This document shows, piece by piece, positions 53,034 through 62,562 of a stretch of 64,000 nt of DNA. Every line of letters starts with the position of its first letter. The first letter of the stretch is position 1. The notes beneath the pieces were generated by a model. It searched no databases and was not told where the DNA came from. It saw only the letters and a program-made list of their open reading frames with translations. Both the position numbers and the translations under genes were made by a program. The DNA comes from Chlamydia ibidis 10-1398/6 (GTDB lineage Bacteria > Chlamydiota > Chlamydiia > Chlamydiales > Chlamydiaceae). Location of the stretch: positions 186,001-250,000 of the forward strand of contig NZ_APJW01000001.1 in NCBI RefSeq assembly GCF_000454725.1. Reading direction: 5' to 3'.

Positions 53034-55913
53034 TTATCTTAAATGAGGCGGAAGCGATGACGTCCTTGGAGGAGGTGGAGGGGGAGTTTTCCGATTTCCT
53101 TGAGCTCTGTCTAGTACATTAGATAGATTCTTGGTTACCTGTTTAGCTGCATCGAATAGCTTTTGGCCTTCAGTCTTTCCTCCTCCACTGTCTGCGGCTG
53201 AGATCGCTTCATCTAAATTTCTTGTTCCTTGCTCAAACATTTTAATTTTTGTAGCTACGGCGCTTAGTGCTGATGTTACTTGCTGCGCAGCTTCATAGAT
53301 ATTAGATCTCTGTTCTATTGTTGCTGTTTGTCTTGTTCCTTTTACAGGTGAACTAGTCGCCATTTGTGTGACGGGAGCTGCCGTACGTACCTCTTGTGCT
53401 GCTGTTGCTGGTGTCGCAGCGGAGAGCAAATCAGACATACTATTTGCTACATCCCTAGCTGCCTCATGTAAAGATGTTTTGGTGTCTAAGGTAGCCGTTT
53501 CTTTATTTCTTTGAGGAACATCCGTAATGGAGGATTGTTGGGTTTGTACTCTGCTAGTTACTACTGTGGCTTGCATAGGCATGGTTGCAATAATACCACC
53601 GGATCCAGTTCTCTCTTGGAATTGCTGAATCAGTTTTCCTACATTAGTTTTGTTCGGCTGAATTAGGTTGCCTTGCTTATCAAAAGCCGTATCTAGGTGT
53701 TTCCTAAGTTGAGGTAGTAATTCTTCTAGCCTCTCTCCTCCTTCTCCTTGCTGGCCTACGATGATTCGAGATGTTCCTGCTGTCGTCGTTGTACGCTCTC
53801 TTCCAATAGCATTATTTTGAGAGCCTGTTGTTTCATTTCCATCGTCATCTAGAATAACATAGCGTGCATGGAACAGTGTTTCTGGTTTGGTCGGATCGGG
53901 AGTTTTACCAGATTCAACGTCCTTAATCACTTTACCTAGTGTTTGGTTAACAGGTATTGGTTCTCCTCCATTGCTTTCCGGATAAACTACGTTAAGGTGT
54001 GCCCTTACGTGTCCCAGGATATGAGTAAGTTCAGCTTCTTGCTCTGTACCTTGTGATTGTCGGTTTTGTGAAGTTTCTCTAGTTCCTCGATTGCCTTCTG
54101 TTTTCTCTGAACTATCAATTTTCTGATGCTTCCCAGTCACCACGGTAGGTGTGGGCTCTTTACCAGATTCGACGTCTTTGATTACTTTACCTAAATTTTG
54201 ATTAACCTCTACAGGTTCTCCTCCATTATTTTCTGGATATACGACATTCAGATGTGTACGAACCTTATTTAAGATGTTAATCAGCTCATTACCGTCATTA
54301 CCATTTTCATTGGTTGTCTTCGAGTCTGCTCCGTTATCTCCTCCTTCATTCTTGTTTAAAAGAACAGTAGGAACATAGGTGCCATTTTCCGATGTTCTGA
54401 CTACAGTACCTAAATCTTGGTTTCCTTCATGATGGTTCCCATCCTTATCGTACACGGTATCTAGGTGTTGACGAACATTGACCAGAATATTCTGCAATGA
54501 CATGTTTGACATTCCAGAAACGTTGAATCCTCCCATAGTGGGAAGAGGACCTGGTGGCGGTGGTGGTATGGACATATCATCTTCACCGGGACCTTCATCA
54601 ACTATTTCTTGCGTAGGTTCTTCAATTGTAGATGATGTATCTACGGCATCTGTTTCATCAAAGCCTGTCTCTTGGACATCTCCTCCGACTTCGTTATTTT
54701 CGTTGCCTGTTTCAGTTTTTCCAAGAGTTGTTGTTGTTGTTGTTTTTCCTCCTTCAACATGAACTTCTGTTTTAATTCCTCCCAAGTTAACGTTGATAGT
54801 TGGGATTGGATAGTGGCCAAACGGAGGCATTGTAGGTTGTTGTTGGACAGTTTCTCTAGCAAACGAGGTTCCTTCTTCTGGTTTAGAAAAGTTATTCCAA
54901 TTGATTCCTTTTAGAGGGCCAACGTCTCCCCAGATAGCTCCTGAGTCTACTTTTGTTCCTCTACGCCATACAGAAGGAGTATAGTTGTTACTGGATTCTT
55001 TTGAGTTCCAAGGACCATAGAGCACGGTTGTTTTAAACTTCATACTCATAAGTAAGTGGCTATAATTTCCGGTTTCTCCAGTCTGTCCCGCAATCCTAGG
55101 CTGTATGTTATTTTCCCAGTCAGATTGCATAGTTTCGTATCCCACGCAAAACTTAGCAATGCACATTTCTAGATCTTTAACATCAGTAATAGGTTCTTTA
55201 GTTCTTCCATTAGTCACTGCTATAGATTCTGCTGTACTCCAGTCGCCATTCCTTACAAAGATGAAACTCCCTCTAGCCTCATCCATAAAGACGATATGAC
55301 CAGCTTTCGTTTGTAATTTTGCTTGCACAGAAGGATTTTTTAAGAACTCAATGATTGAAGCTTTGCTGGTAGGATCATAAGTTGGAAGTTTCATGTCAGG
55401 GAGACCACCTGGGCCATCTGGTCGTTCTACTCCGTCAGGAGCTTCTGTGCCGCGTAATCCGCTTAATGAGCCTAAGTTAGCAGATGCTTGACTACTTGAT
55501 GCTTGTTCTGTATCTGTAGTGTGTGTGCTTCTAGTAGATGAATCAGTGGATGAGGATGAGGTTGTACTAGAACTACTTGATGTACTATCTGTTCTTGTCC
55601 TCCCTAGAATAACATGCGCTCCCACGGCATTGGCAGACGTTGCCGTTCTACCAACATTTCCTCCTTGTGGAGCCTGCTGAGTTACTACGGTTTCTGGTGA
55701 GAATGCAACTGCTTGAGCATCGCTTTCAGCTTGAGATATCACAGTTTCGGCAGCAGAATTTACAGATGTCGACGTAGATACAGTAGTTCCTGTTGAGGTA
55801 GTGCTTACGGTATGGTCGCCAAATGTGACTTGGGTAGTTGTTTGCGGAGTACTAGTGTCTGGAGTTGTAATACTAGTTATCTGCTGACCATTAATAGGAG
55901 TAGGGGTATTCAT
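53034..55913 (-). CDS. tarP: Translocated actin-recruiting phosphoprotein (Tarp)
   Basis: 959 aa type III effector. Residues 1-175 are Ser/Thr-rich and disordered. Residues 176-350 are a folded part. A proline run (SIPPPPPGPLP, 448-458) follows. Four actin-binding-type repeats (L.x.V.x.HL.xVY...G) are at about 473-505, 544-576, 629-661 and 730-762. Three vinculin-site-like helices (LHEAARDV, IYEAAQQV, LFDAAKQV) occupy 814-937, then a C-terminal TPPPPPP. No tyrosine-rich repeat like that of C. trachomatis is seen. The effector nucleates host actin at entry. No Shine-Dalgarno precedes the ATG. Confidence 0.92.
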   Translation of the reverse strand: MNTPTPINGQQITSITTPDTSTPQTTTQVTFGDHTVSTTSTGTTVSTSTSVNSAAETVISQAESDAQAVAFSPETVVTQQAPQGGNVGRTATSANAVGAHVILGRTRTDSTSSSSSTTSSSSTDSSTRSTHTTDTEQASSSQASANLGSLSGLRGTEAPDGVERPDGPGGLPDMKLPTYDPTSKASIIEFLKNPSVQAKLQTKAGHIVFMDEARGSFIFVRNGDWSTAESIAVTNGRTKEPITDVKDLEMCIAKFCVGYETMQSDWENNIQPRIAGQTGETGNYSHLLMSMKFKTTVLYGPWNSKESSNNYTPSVWRRGTKVDSGAIWGDVGPLKGINWNNFSKPEEGTSFARETVQQQPTMPPFGHYPIPTINVNLGGIKTEVHVEGGKTTTTTTLGKTETGNENNEVGGDVQETGFDETDAVDTSSTIEEPTQEIVDEGPGEDDMSIPPPPPGPLPTMGGFNVSGMSNMSLQNILVNVRQHLDTVYDKDGNHHEGNQDLGTVVRTSENGTYVPTVLLNKNEGGDNGADSKTTNENGNDGNELINILNKVRTHLNVVYPENNGGEPVEVNQNLGKVIKDVESGKEPTPTVVTGKHQKIDSSEKTEGNRGTRETSQNRQSQGTEQEAELTHILGHVRAHLNVVYPESNGGEPIPVNQTLGKVIKDVESGKTPDPTKPETLFHARYVILDDDGNETTGSQNNAIGRERTTTTAGTSRIIVGQQGEGGERLEELLPQLRKHLDTAFDKQGNLIQPNKTNVGKLIQQFQERTGSGGIIATMPMQATVVTSRVQTQQSSITDVPQRNKETATLDTKTSLHEAARDVANSMSDLLSAATPATAAQEVRTAAPVTQMATSSPVKGTRQTATIEQRSNIYEAAQQVTSALSAVATKIKMFEQGTRNLDEAISAADSGGGKTEGQKLFDAAKQVTKNLSNVLDRAQGNRKTPPPPPPRTSSLPPHLR

Positions 55914-56141
55914 AGTTTAAGAGAGATCAAAAACTTTATTTATTTAATTAGATTTTAAAATAATTTTTTTATAAATCTCTCCGATTTTATTTATAAATAT
56001 ATTTAGGTTTTTCGTTAATTATTGTTACTAAGCTGTTAGTAGAAACTATTTGTATCGAAAAAATAGAAAGTTTGCGTGGAAATTAACGTTCGAGAAAGTT
56101 AACGTTTCTTTAAGAATGTGAGAAATTAAGAGGTCTTAAGC
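55914..56141. promoter_or_regulatory. Divergent tarp-murA control region
   Basis: 228 nt, strongly A+T-rich. Two copies of TTAACGTT are at 56083-56090 and 56099-56106, 16 nt apart, each containing the palindrome AACGTT. The murA ribosome site GAGG is at 56131-56134. I cannot fix promoter hexamers for either gene. Confidence 0.4.
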
Positions 56142-57476
56142 ATGTCTGCAGTGGAAGTTTTCGGTGGTTGTGTATTGGAGGGGGCAGTACGTATCTCTGG
56201 TGCTAAGAACTCTATAACTAAACTGCTTGTTGCTTCTTTACTTTCTGATCGTAAATGTATCTTACGTAATGTTCCTGATATTGGTGATGTACGGTTGACT
56301 GTAGATCTATGTAAGTCTTTAGGGTCGATTGTGCATTGGGATAAAGATGCAGAGGTTATAGAGATTCATACTCCTAAGATATCCATATCAGAAGTACCTG
56401 CGCAATTTTCACATGTCAATAGAATTCCTATACTACTACTCGGTGCACTACTATCTCGTTGTCCTGATGGTGTGTGTGTCCCTTTTGTTGGAGGGGATGC
56501 TATTGGTGCGAGGGCCTTGAACTTTCATTTAGAAGGTTTAAAACAGTTAGGAGCACACGTTACCTACAGTAGTAAGGGTTATAGGGCATCTGCTCCTTAT
56601 GGCTTAGTAGGAGCTTATATCACTCTGCCTTATCCCTCAGTAGGAGCAACTGAGAACCTTATATTAGCTGCAGTGGGAGCAGAAGGTAGAACAATTATAA
56701 AAAATGCCGCACTAGAAGTTGAGATTTTGGATCTTATCCTTTTTTTACAAAAATCTGGTGCTGCAATAACTACGGATAATGATAGGACTATAGAAATTTT
56801 TGGTTGTACAGATTTTTATGACGTTGATCATAGTGTGATTCCTGATAAAATAGAGGCCGCTTCTTTTGCTATGGCAGGAGTACTCACGGGAGGTAGAGTA
56901 TTCGTTGAGAATGCCGAGCAGGAATTAATGATTCCTTTTTTAAAGATCTTACGATCTATAGGTGGTGGATTTAGGGTTATTAACAATGGTATAGAATTTT
57001 TCCGAGAATCTCCTTTAAAAGGTGGAGTAGTATTGGAAACAGATGTTCATCCAGGATTCCTGACTGACTGGCAACAACCATTTTCTGTGCTATTATCTCA
57101 AGCGGAAGGTTCCTCTGTTATTCACGAAACTGTTCATGAGAACCGTCTGGGGTATCTACGTGGGTTGCAGAAGATGGGAGCAAAATGTGAACTATTTTAT
57201 CAGTGTCTTAGCTCAAAGTCATGTAGATACACTACAGGAAATTTTCCTCATAGTGCAATCATCCATGGCGCGACTCCTTTGAAATCTACACATCTGGTTA
57301 TTCCGGATTTGAGGGCAGGTTTTGCGTATGTGATGGCAGCATTGGTTGCCGAGGGTGGCCCAACACTCATTGAAAATACGCAGCTTTTAGATAGAGGTTA
57401 CTATAACTGGGTAGGGAAATTAGAAAACTTAGGGGCTAAGATTCACATCCTCTCTTCTGAAGTCGTGGTTTCTTAA
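56142..57476 (+). CDS. murA: UDP-N-acetylglucosamine 1-carboxyvinyltransferase MurA, Cys-to-Asp active site
   Basis: 444 aa, slightly longer than the 419-aa E. coli enzyme. The fold landmarks are present: GAVRISGAKNS near the start, GSIVHW, LGAHVTYSSKGY, and PSVGATENLILAA. The catalytic loop, usually GGCAIGAR, reads GGDAIGAR, with D119 (GAT at 56496-56498) in place of Cys. In C. trachomatis this same change gives fosfomycin resistance while keeping activity. MurA commits UDP-GlcNAc to peptidoglycan synthesis. GAGG lies 8 nt before the ATG. Confidence 0.96.
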   Translation: MSAVEVFGGCVLEGAVRISGAKNSITKLLVASLLSDRKCILRNVPDIGDVRLTVDLCKSLGSIVHWDKDAEVIEIHTPKISISEVPAQFSHVNRIPILLLGALLSRCPDGVCVPFVGGDAIGARALNFHLEGLKQLGAHVTYSSKGYRASAPYGLVGAYITLPYPSVGATENLILAAVGAEGRTIIKNAALEVEILDLILFLQKSGAAITTDNDRTIEIFGCTDFYDVDHSVIPDKIEAASFAMAGVLTGGRVFVENAEQELMIPFLKILRSIGGGFRVINNGIEFFRESPLKGGVVLETDVHPGFLTDWQQPFSVLLSQAEGSSVIHETVHENRLGYLRGLQKMGAKCELFYQCLSSKSCRYTTGNFPHSAIIHGATPLKSTHLVIPDLRAGFAYVMAALVAEGGPTLIENTQLLDRGYYNWVGKLENLGAKIHILSSEVVVS

Positions 57477-57478
57477 AA

Positions 57479-57506
57479 TTTAGGCAATACTATGATATTG
57501 CCTAAA
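57479..57506 (-). terminator. Terminator of the argS operon
   Basis: TTTAGGCAATA (57479-57489) pairs perfectly with TATTGCCTAAA (57496-57506), loop 6 nt. On the minus strand it starts right at the argS stop and is followed by TTTT, a good intrinsic terminator for uppS-cdsA-cmk-plsC-argS. On the plus strand it also follows murA closely but lacks a T-run there. Confidence 0.75.
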
Positions 57507-59198
57507 CTACAAACGATTTAACAATTTCAGACCTAGTAATTGCATGCCCTCTGCTAGTACTTTTTCTGTTAGTGCGCATAAGTAGAGGCGTGCTAATTTA
57601 CGCGGAGAGTTTTCAATATGGCAATCACGAAAGAAAGCATTGAATTTATTAGTCAGGGTATAGAGATAGTCGGTTAGGAAATGAGGACAAAGTTCTTTGA
57701 TCGTGGTGTCTAATGCTTCAGGAAAGCGTAAAAGCGTTAAAGCTAAAGATTCTTCTGCCGGATCCTCTATAGACGGTGTTCCTTTGAGCTGTAAATCAGA
57801 GAGGTGCAATCGTCGCTTGATTCCTTGTATGCGTACATAGGCGTATAGAAGGAACATCGCTGTATTCCCTTCGAATTTCAGCATTTTTTCGAACGAAAAA
57901 ACATAATCGCTCACTCGATGAGAAGATAGGTCTGCATATTTTACAGCATTGATACCGATGATAGGTGCACGTTCTGAGATTTCTTCTTCAGTAATATCAG
58001 GGCGATGTTTTTTTAGTGCATTTTTAGCTTGTTCTACGGCACTATCTAAAAGCTCTTTCAGTTTAATATTTTCCCCAGATCTTGTTTTAAATTTTTTTCC
58101 TTGTGCATCTAAAACTAAGCCAAAACCTACATGAGAGAATATTCCAGAATGAGGCAAATAACCAGCTGCTAGCGCTGTTGCTTCCACCATTCGGAAGTGT
58201 AAGGATTGCCCCATATCTGTCACAATGATAATCCTATCGGCATGGTCGTGATTAACACGATACCGCATAGCAGCGAGATCTGTGGTAGCATAGTTGTAAC
58301 CACCATCACTTTTTTGCACGATGAGAGGAACTGTGAAAGAATCATGAAAGACACATTTAGCATCGTCAGAAATGGTAATAAGGTCTTTAGATTCTAGATC
58401 TTTGATTACATCAGCAAGAAATGGGTTATAAAAAGACTCCCCACGTTTTTCTAAAGAAATATCCAGAATTTGATAAATTTTTTGGAAAGCACGTTCTGAT
58501 ACTGAACAGATATGTTGCCATATTTTCAAGGATTCTGGATCTCCAGATTGTAGGGAGACTACGCGATCTTGGGATCGCTTTTTAAATACCGGATCGTCCG
58601 AAAAACGTGCATGTGCTTTTTTGTAGAGTTCAGTCAAATCCTCAAGATTTTCGATGTTTTTTTCATCTTCATCTTCAAGATAGGTAATCAACATGCCAAA
58701 AGCAGTTCCCCAATCACCAATATGGTTTAGACGTAACACATGATGTCCAATATATGAGAAAATACGTGCTAAACAATCTCCAATGATTGTAGAGCGTAGG
58801 TGGCCTACATGCATCTCTTTAGCAATATTAGGAGATGAAAAATCTATGATAATTTTCTGAGGATTAGCAACTCGAAAGCCTCGATATAGTTGTTCTGAAA
58901 AATTTTCCAAAGTTTCAGTTAAAAATCTCTTAGAAAAAGTTAGATTAATAAATCCGGGACCAGCAATTTCTACTGAAGAAAACATATCTGCTGGCAGATA
59001 AGAAACTATAGATTCGGCAACTGTTCTTGGTGCCATCTTCAGAATTTTGGCTAATTTCATTGCGTCATTACATTGGTAATGTCCGAACAGCTCTTTAGTT
59101 GATTGCGTAATATCTGGAGAGACCTCTTCTAGTTGAGGAAAGGCAGAACGAATAGCTGTGGAAAATATAGAACATAGTAAAGAACGTAATGTAAACAA
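57507..59198 (-). CDS. argS: Arginine-tRNA ligase
   Basis: 563 aa, normal. The N-terminal additional domain covers residues 1-110. The class I HIGH motif is [10 protein letters not shown] (H130-x-x-H133), and the KMSKS region is the relaxed form GKKFKTRSG. The C-terminal DALR anticodon-binding domain includes [11 protein letters not shown] and LPEALD-like segments. It charges tRNA-Arg, one of which (TCG) is encoded at 39.2 kb. It is the last gene of the minus-strand operon and starts right at the plsC stop. Confidence 0.97.
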   Translation of the reverse strand: MFTLRSLLCSIFSTAIRSAFPQLEEVSPDITQSTKELFGHYQCNDAMKLAKILKMAPRTVAESIVSYLPADMFSSVEIAGPGFINLTFSKRFLTETLENFSEQLYRGFRVANPQKIIIDFSSPNIAKEMHVGHLRSTIIGDCLARIFSYIGHHVLRLNHIGDWGTAFGMLITYLEDEDEKNIENLEDLTELYKKAHARFSDDPVFKKRSQDRVVSLQSGDPESLKIWQHICSVSERAFQKIYQILDISLEKRGESFYNPFLADVIKDLESKDLITISDDAKCVFHDSFTVPLIVQKSDGGYNYATTDLAAMRYRVNHDHADRIIIVTDMGQSLHFRMVEATALAAGYLPHSGIFSHVGFGLVLDAQGKKFKTRSGENIKLKELLDSAVEQAKNALKKHRPDITEEEISERAPIIGINAVKYADLSSHRVSDYVFSFEKMLKFEGNTAMFLLYAYVRIQGIKRRLHLSDLQLKGTPSIEDPAEESLALTLLRFPEALDTTIKELCPHFLTDYLYTLTNKFNAFFRDCHIENSPRKLARLYLCALTEKVLAEGMQLLGLKLLNRL

Positions 59199-59846
59199 TT
59201 AAGGAACCTCTCCTATACAACCATTTTCATACCAAGACTTAAGCTCAGCTATTTTTGTCATAATTCTATCTGTAGCAATTTGGTAAATCTCCTTACTACT
59301 TAAAGTCGTATTTTCCAATAAATCATCTAATTTTACTGGACTCCCGAATATACAAGTTATTGGTTTGCAAAATTTAGGGAATTTCTGATGACGATTAAAA
59401 GCTTGATAGGTCCCTGCTACGTACACAGGTAAAACAGGAACTTTTGTTTTAATTGCTAGCATGCCTACGCCTATTTGACCAGGATGTAGGTGACCATCGG
59501 GGCTTCGTGATCCCTCGGGATAGATAATAAGTTTTTGTCCTTTTTGGAATAGAGAATATGCTGCTTTGAAAGCAGCGGAGTTTCCGGAACTTCTATTTAC
59601 AGGGTAGCATGCCCATTGTCGTAATAGCCAATTACTGAAAACATTGCTAAATAGGGTAGAGCGAGCTAGATGATAAAGGCGACCTGGGAAAGATAGAACT
59701 ACTGCTACGGGATCTAAGAAAGAAGCGTGGTTAGCAGCTACAATGGCAGGACCATGACAGAAGCTTTTCTTGTTTCTATATACTCGGAATCGATAGAGAA
59801 GACGAAAGAGTATATTTGTAAGAAACTTGGTAATCGCGAAAATCAT
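59199..59846 (-). CDS. plsC: 1-acyl-sn-glycerol-3-phosphate acyltransferase PlsC
   Basis: 215 aa. The acyltransferase motif I is NHASFLDP (H40-x4-D45), motif III is YPEGSRSPDG and motif IV VPVLPVYVAGT. A hydrophobic N-terminus (ITKFLTNILFRLLYRF) places it at the membrane. It acylates lysophosphatidate to phosphatidate, the substrate of CdsA encoded upstream. It starts 2 nt after the cmk stop and ends at the argS start. Confidence 0.94.
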   Translation of the reverse strand: MIFAITKFLTNILFRLLYRFRVYRNKKSFCHGPAIVAANHASFLDPVAVVLSFPGRLYHLARSTLFSNVFSNWLLRQWACYPVNRSSGNSAAFKAAYSLFQKGQKLIIYPEGSRSPDGHLHPGQIGVGMLAIKTKVPVLPVYVAGTYQAFNRHQKFPKFCKPITCIFGSPVKLDDLLENTTLSSKEIYQIATDRIMTKIAELKSWYENGCIGEVP

Positions 59847-59848
59847 AA

Positions 59849-60493
59849 TTACTTTAAAGTGACAAAAGACAAAATTTTCTCCAGAACTTGGCTTATTGTC
59901 AAATCTGAAGAATCAATAACTATTGCCCCTTCAGGAATGATTAAGGGATCATGGGTTCTCGAACTGTCAGCTTGGTCTCTAAGAAGCAATTCTTGTGTCA
60001 ATTCTTCTTTTGATAACGTATTTTCAGGTAAGTCTCTTAATCTGCGTTGAGCACGAATTTCTGGCTTTGCTGTTAAGAATATTTTTAAGTCCGCGTCAGG
60101 AAAAACTTTCGAACCCATATCCCTGCCTTCGAACACACAATTACCTAGTGTACTATATTTTTTTTGTTGCTCGTGCATAAAAGCACGTACTTCAGGCAAT
60201 TGAGAAAGTTGAGATGCTAAGTTAGCAACTTCTTGAGTAGCCAGCTCTTTGTTTAAAACGTGTTCTCCTAAATATGACTGAAGAGGTTCCCCTGGGACAA
60301 AAGAAAAATAGAAGGGAGGGTTTTCTAGGAATTCTTGGATTGGTAAGGATCCCCAATGAGGATCGAGCCGAGCATAAGCTAATGTTCGATACATGGCTCC
60401 CGTGTTGCAATAGTTGAAGTTCAGAGAGCCTGCAAGCATCTTTGCGACTGTACTTTTCCCTGTCCCTGAAGGGCCGTCTATAGTAATAATCAT
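59849..60493 (-). CDS. cmk: Cytidylate kinase
   Basis: 214 aa. P-loop [18 protein letters not shown] (G7-T15) and the NMP-binding part ([31 protein letters not shown]) are clear; the LID contains RRLRDL. It phosphorylates CMP and dCMP to the diphosphate, then finished by Ndk in this window. It overlaps cdsA by 4 nt, which supports one operon. It ends 2 nt before plsC. Confidence 0.95.
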   Translation of the reverse strand: MIITIDGPSGTGKSTVAKMLAGSLNFNYCNTGAMYRTLAYARLDPHWGSLPIQEFLENPPFYFSFVPGEPLQSYLGEHVLNKELATQEVANLASQLSQLPEVRAFMHEQQKKYSTLGNCVFEGRDMGSKVFPDADLKIFLTAKPEIRAQRRLRDLPENTLSKEELTQELLLRDQADSSRTHDPLIIPEGAIVIDSSDLTISQVLEKILSFVTLK

Positions 60494-61407
60494 CCTAAGA
60501 ATTTATCTTGTTGTGTAATGAGAAGAATAAGGTAAACAATAGGCGTTGTAAGTAGCAACGAATCCAACGTATCGAGCATGCCTCCAATAGCCTTAAGTTG
60601 GTTACTATTTTTAATATGTGCATCACGTTTAAATATGGATTCAATGATATCGCCAAAGAAGCCTCCGATTCCTAGAATGACGCCAAGGATAACTAGGACG
60701 GGAGGCATGAGAATATAGCCTGAGAAGCGCTCTGGAATGTGCAAAAAGAAAACTATACTAATCAAGGTTGCCCCTAAGCATCCTGAGATAAAGCCAATGA
60801 TTGTTTTCTGTGGGCTGATTTGTGGGGTGATTTTTTTTACACCAAATGCCTTACCAAAAAAGTAACCAAAAATATCGGCTCCTTTAGTGGTGGCAATAAG
60901 AAAACATGCCCACCATACCCCTAAAAAAGGCTCTTTAGTATGCACGAATCCATAAAGAATACGAAGAAATAGATGTATGGGAATTGCAACATATAGGATG
61001 GAGAATAGGGTAATGCCTGAAGCCTGCAAAGGTCCGCATTTAAATTTTCTAGACCTGAAAATATTAAGCACTAACCAGCAAGCAAGAAATGTCCAGGGTA
61101 AAACTTTAGCGTAAGTTGGTAAAAAATGTCCCCAGCGAATCGCTAGAAATCCCATAAATATAAAGACGAATGCACCGAAAGAGCTATACAAACGAAAACT
61201 GTAGTTCAGTTTTGCTTTCGCCATAGTTGTATATTCATAAGTCCCAACAGCACCACATAATGCACAAATAAAACCTAGGGCAAAGGAAGTAACAGGTGAA
61301 AGGGAACTATAGAGTAGAACTACTAAAAACGTTAATACTAGAGAGTGAACAACAACGCGTTGAAAAAGATCTCCATAAAAAGGAGTTTTAAACTTGTTTA
61401 AGTTCAT
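60490..61407 (-). CDS. cdsA: Phosphatidate cytidylyltransferase CdsA
   Basis: 305 aa from the ATG at 61407, which has AGGAGG 9 nt upstream. A longer frame to 61506 would overlap uppS by 95 nt and is unlikely. It has about eight hydrophobic spans. The C-terminal signature is [21 protein letters not shown] (21 residues, given here as its two halves [11 protein letters not shown] and [10 protein letters not shown]) followed by MLDTLDSLL, the CdsA family pattern. It makes CDP-diacylglycerol for PgsA. It starts 4 nt after the uppS stop. Confidence 0.93.
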   Translation of the reverse strand: MNLNKFKTPFYGDLFQRVVVHSLVLTFLVVLLYSSLSPVTSFALGFICALCGAVGTYEYTTMAKAKLNYSFRLYSSFGAFVFIFMGFLAIRWGHFLPTYAKVLPWTFLACWLVLNIFRSRKFKCGPLQASGITLFSILYVAIPIHLFLRILYGFVHTKEPFLGVWWACFLIATTKGADIFGYFFGKAFGVKKITPQISPQKTIIGFISGCLGATLISIVFFLHIPERFSGYILMPPVLVILGVILGIGGFFGDIIESIFKRDAHIKNSNQLKAIGGMLDTLDSLLLTTPIVYLILLITQQDKFLG

Positions 61408-61411
61408 GTGA

Positions 61412-62194
61412 CTATCTACCTCCTCGTCGTGATCGTTGTTGGTAAGCTGTAATTGCATCCCGCAAATGGCGTCCAGTAAAGTCTGGCCAAAGGACATCTG
61501 TAACATAAAGTTCTGTGTATGCTATTTGCCACAACAAAAAATTACTTACACGCATTTCGCCACCTGTGCGAATGAGTAAATCGGGATCGCCCACTTCTGA
61601 AGTGTCTAGATAGGAATTTACTAAACTTTCTGAAACATCCTCAAGGGATATGGTTCGATTTAATAAGTCAAGATGCAATTTCTTAAACGCACGTATGAGT
61701 TCATCCTTCCCCCCGTAGTTAATTGCGAGAACTAAGTCCATACGAGAAAATGTATTGGTCACATTAATAACTTTATTCAATTTGTCCTGAATGTAGCTAG
61801 GCAACTTTGACAAATTCCCAATACAACGAAGTCGGATTTGGTTTTCGATCAAATAAGGTAGTTGGATATCTAATTGCGTACTAAATAAAGAGAAAAGTTC
61901 ACTCACTTCATCCTGAGAACGTAAGAAATTTTCTGTGGAGAAAGCAAACAATGTTAAGACTTCTACTCCGTAGGTAAGAGCAGATTGAACAATCCTCGGG
62001 AGAACTTTTGCTCCATAGTAATGTCCAGAGGAGTATTCTAAATGAGCCGGTTTCTGTTGTTGTTTGTACCAGCGACGATTACCATCCATGATAATAGCAA
62101 TATGCCTGGGTGATGGATTCCGTGAAACAGGTTGAGATGCTTCTTCGGGGACTAGAGATATGTCTGTATTATCAGATATGGTAGCGTACGTCAC
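61412..62194 (-). CDS. uppS: Undecaprenyl diphosphate synthase
   Basis: 260 aa. The signature is HIAIIMDGNRRWYKQQQ (D37, G38, N39, R40), then GAKVLPRIV, LTLFAFSTENFLR and the C-terminal PDLLIRTGGEMRVSNFLLWQ. It condenses isoprenoid units into the C55 lipid carrier for cell-wall and O-glycan assembly, using IPP from the IspD pathway in this window. The first 28 residues are a non-conserved extension. It is the first gene of the uppS-cdsA-cmk-plsC-argS operon, with 368 nt of gene-free sequence upstream. Confidence 0.96.
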   Translation of the reverse strand: MTYATISDNTDISLVPEEASQPVSRNPSPRHIAIIMDGNRRWYKQQQKPAHLEYSSGHYYGAKVLPRIVQSALTYGVEVLTLFAFSTENFLRSQDEVSELFSLFSTQLDIQLPYLIENQIRLRCIGNLSKLPSYIQDKLNKVINVTNTFSRMDLVLAINYGGKDELIRAFKKLHLDLLNRTISLEDVSESLVNSYLDTSEVGDPDLLIRTGGEMRVSNFLLWQIAYTELYVTDVLWPDFTGRHLRDAITAYQQRSRRGGR

Positions 62195-62562
62195 AGCCTA
62201 TTTCTCGGACACAACTTTCTGGCATCAGGTTAGCAAGAAAAGTTTTTAGATTCTCTGAAAACTTAGGCTCCTCACTAAGGAACTTCTGGAGAGACATACT
62301 AGAAGAATTATCATATCTTGACAAGACGACATTCATAAATCTCGGTATAGAGTGAGTCCCAGTTATATTGTCGATAAATTATTTTTATTGTCTGTTTTGC
62401 TAATTCTATTAGAGGGTTTTATCTATATTAATAATATTTTTAAAATCTTGAAAAGAGATTTTATTTGTTTGTTTTGTTATATTGTTTTGTTTATTTTTGA
62501 CTATAATATCACAGAATATTTGCTCTGATCTAATTTATATCCATAGTTATAGGGTGTTTTAA
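62195..62562. other. Divergent gap between uppS and an Inc-like gene
   Basis: 368 nt, extremely T-rich toward the right. TATAAT is at 62502-62507 in front of the gene at 62563, about 55 nt from its start; the -35 partner is unclear, as two TTGTT-type hexamers lie at 14 or 22 nt distance. Nothing else is seen, apart from the expected uppS promoter that I cannot fix. Confidence 0.4.

Noticed and set aside
54641..54862. 73-residue Gln-rich minus frame inside tarp
   Set aside because: It lies wholly inside tarp in another frame; its Gln run comes from the Thr-rich codon repeats of tarp.
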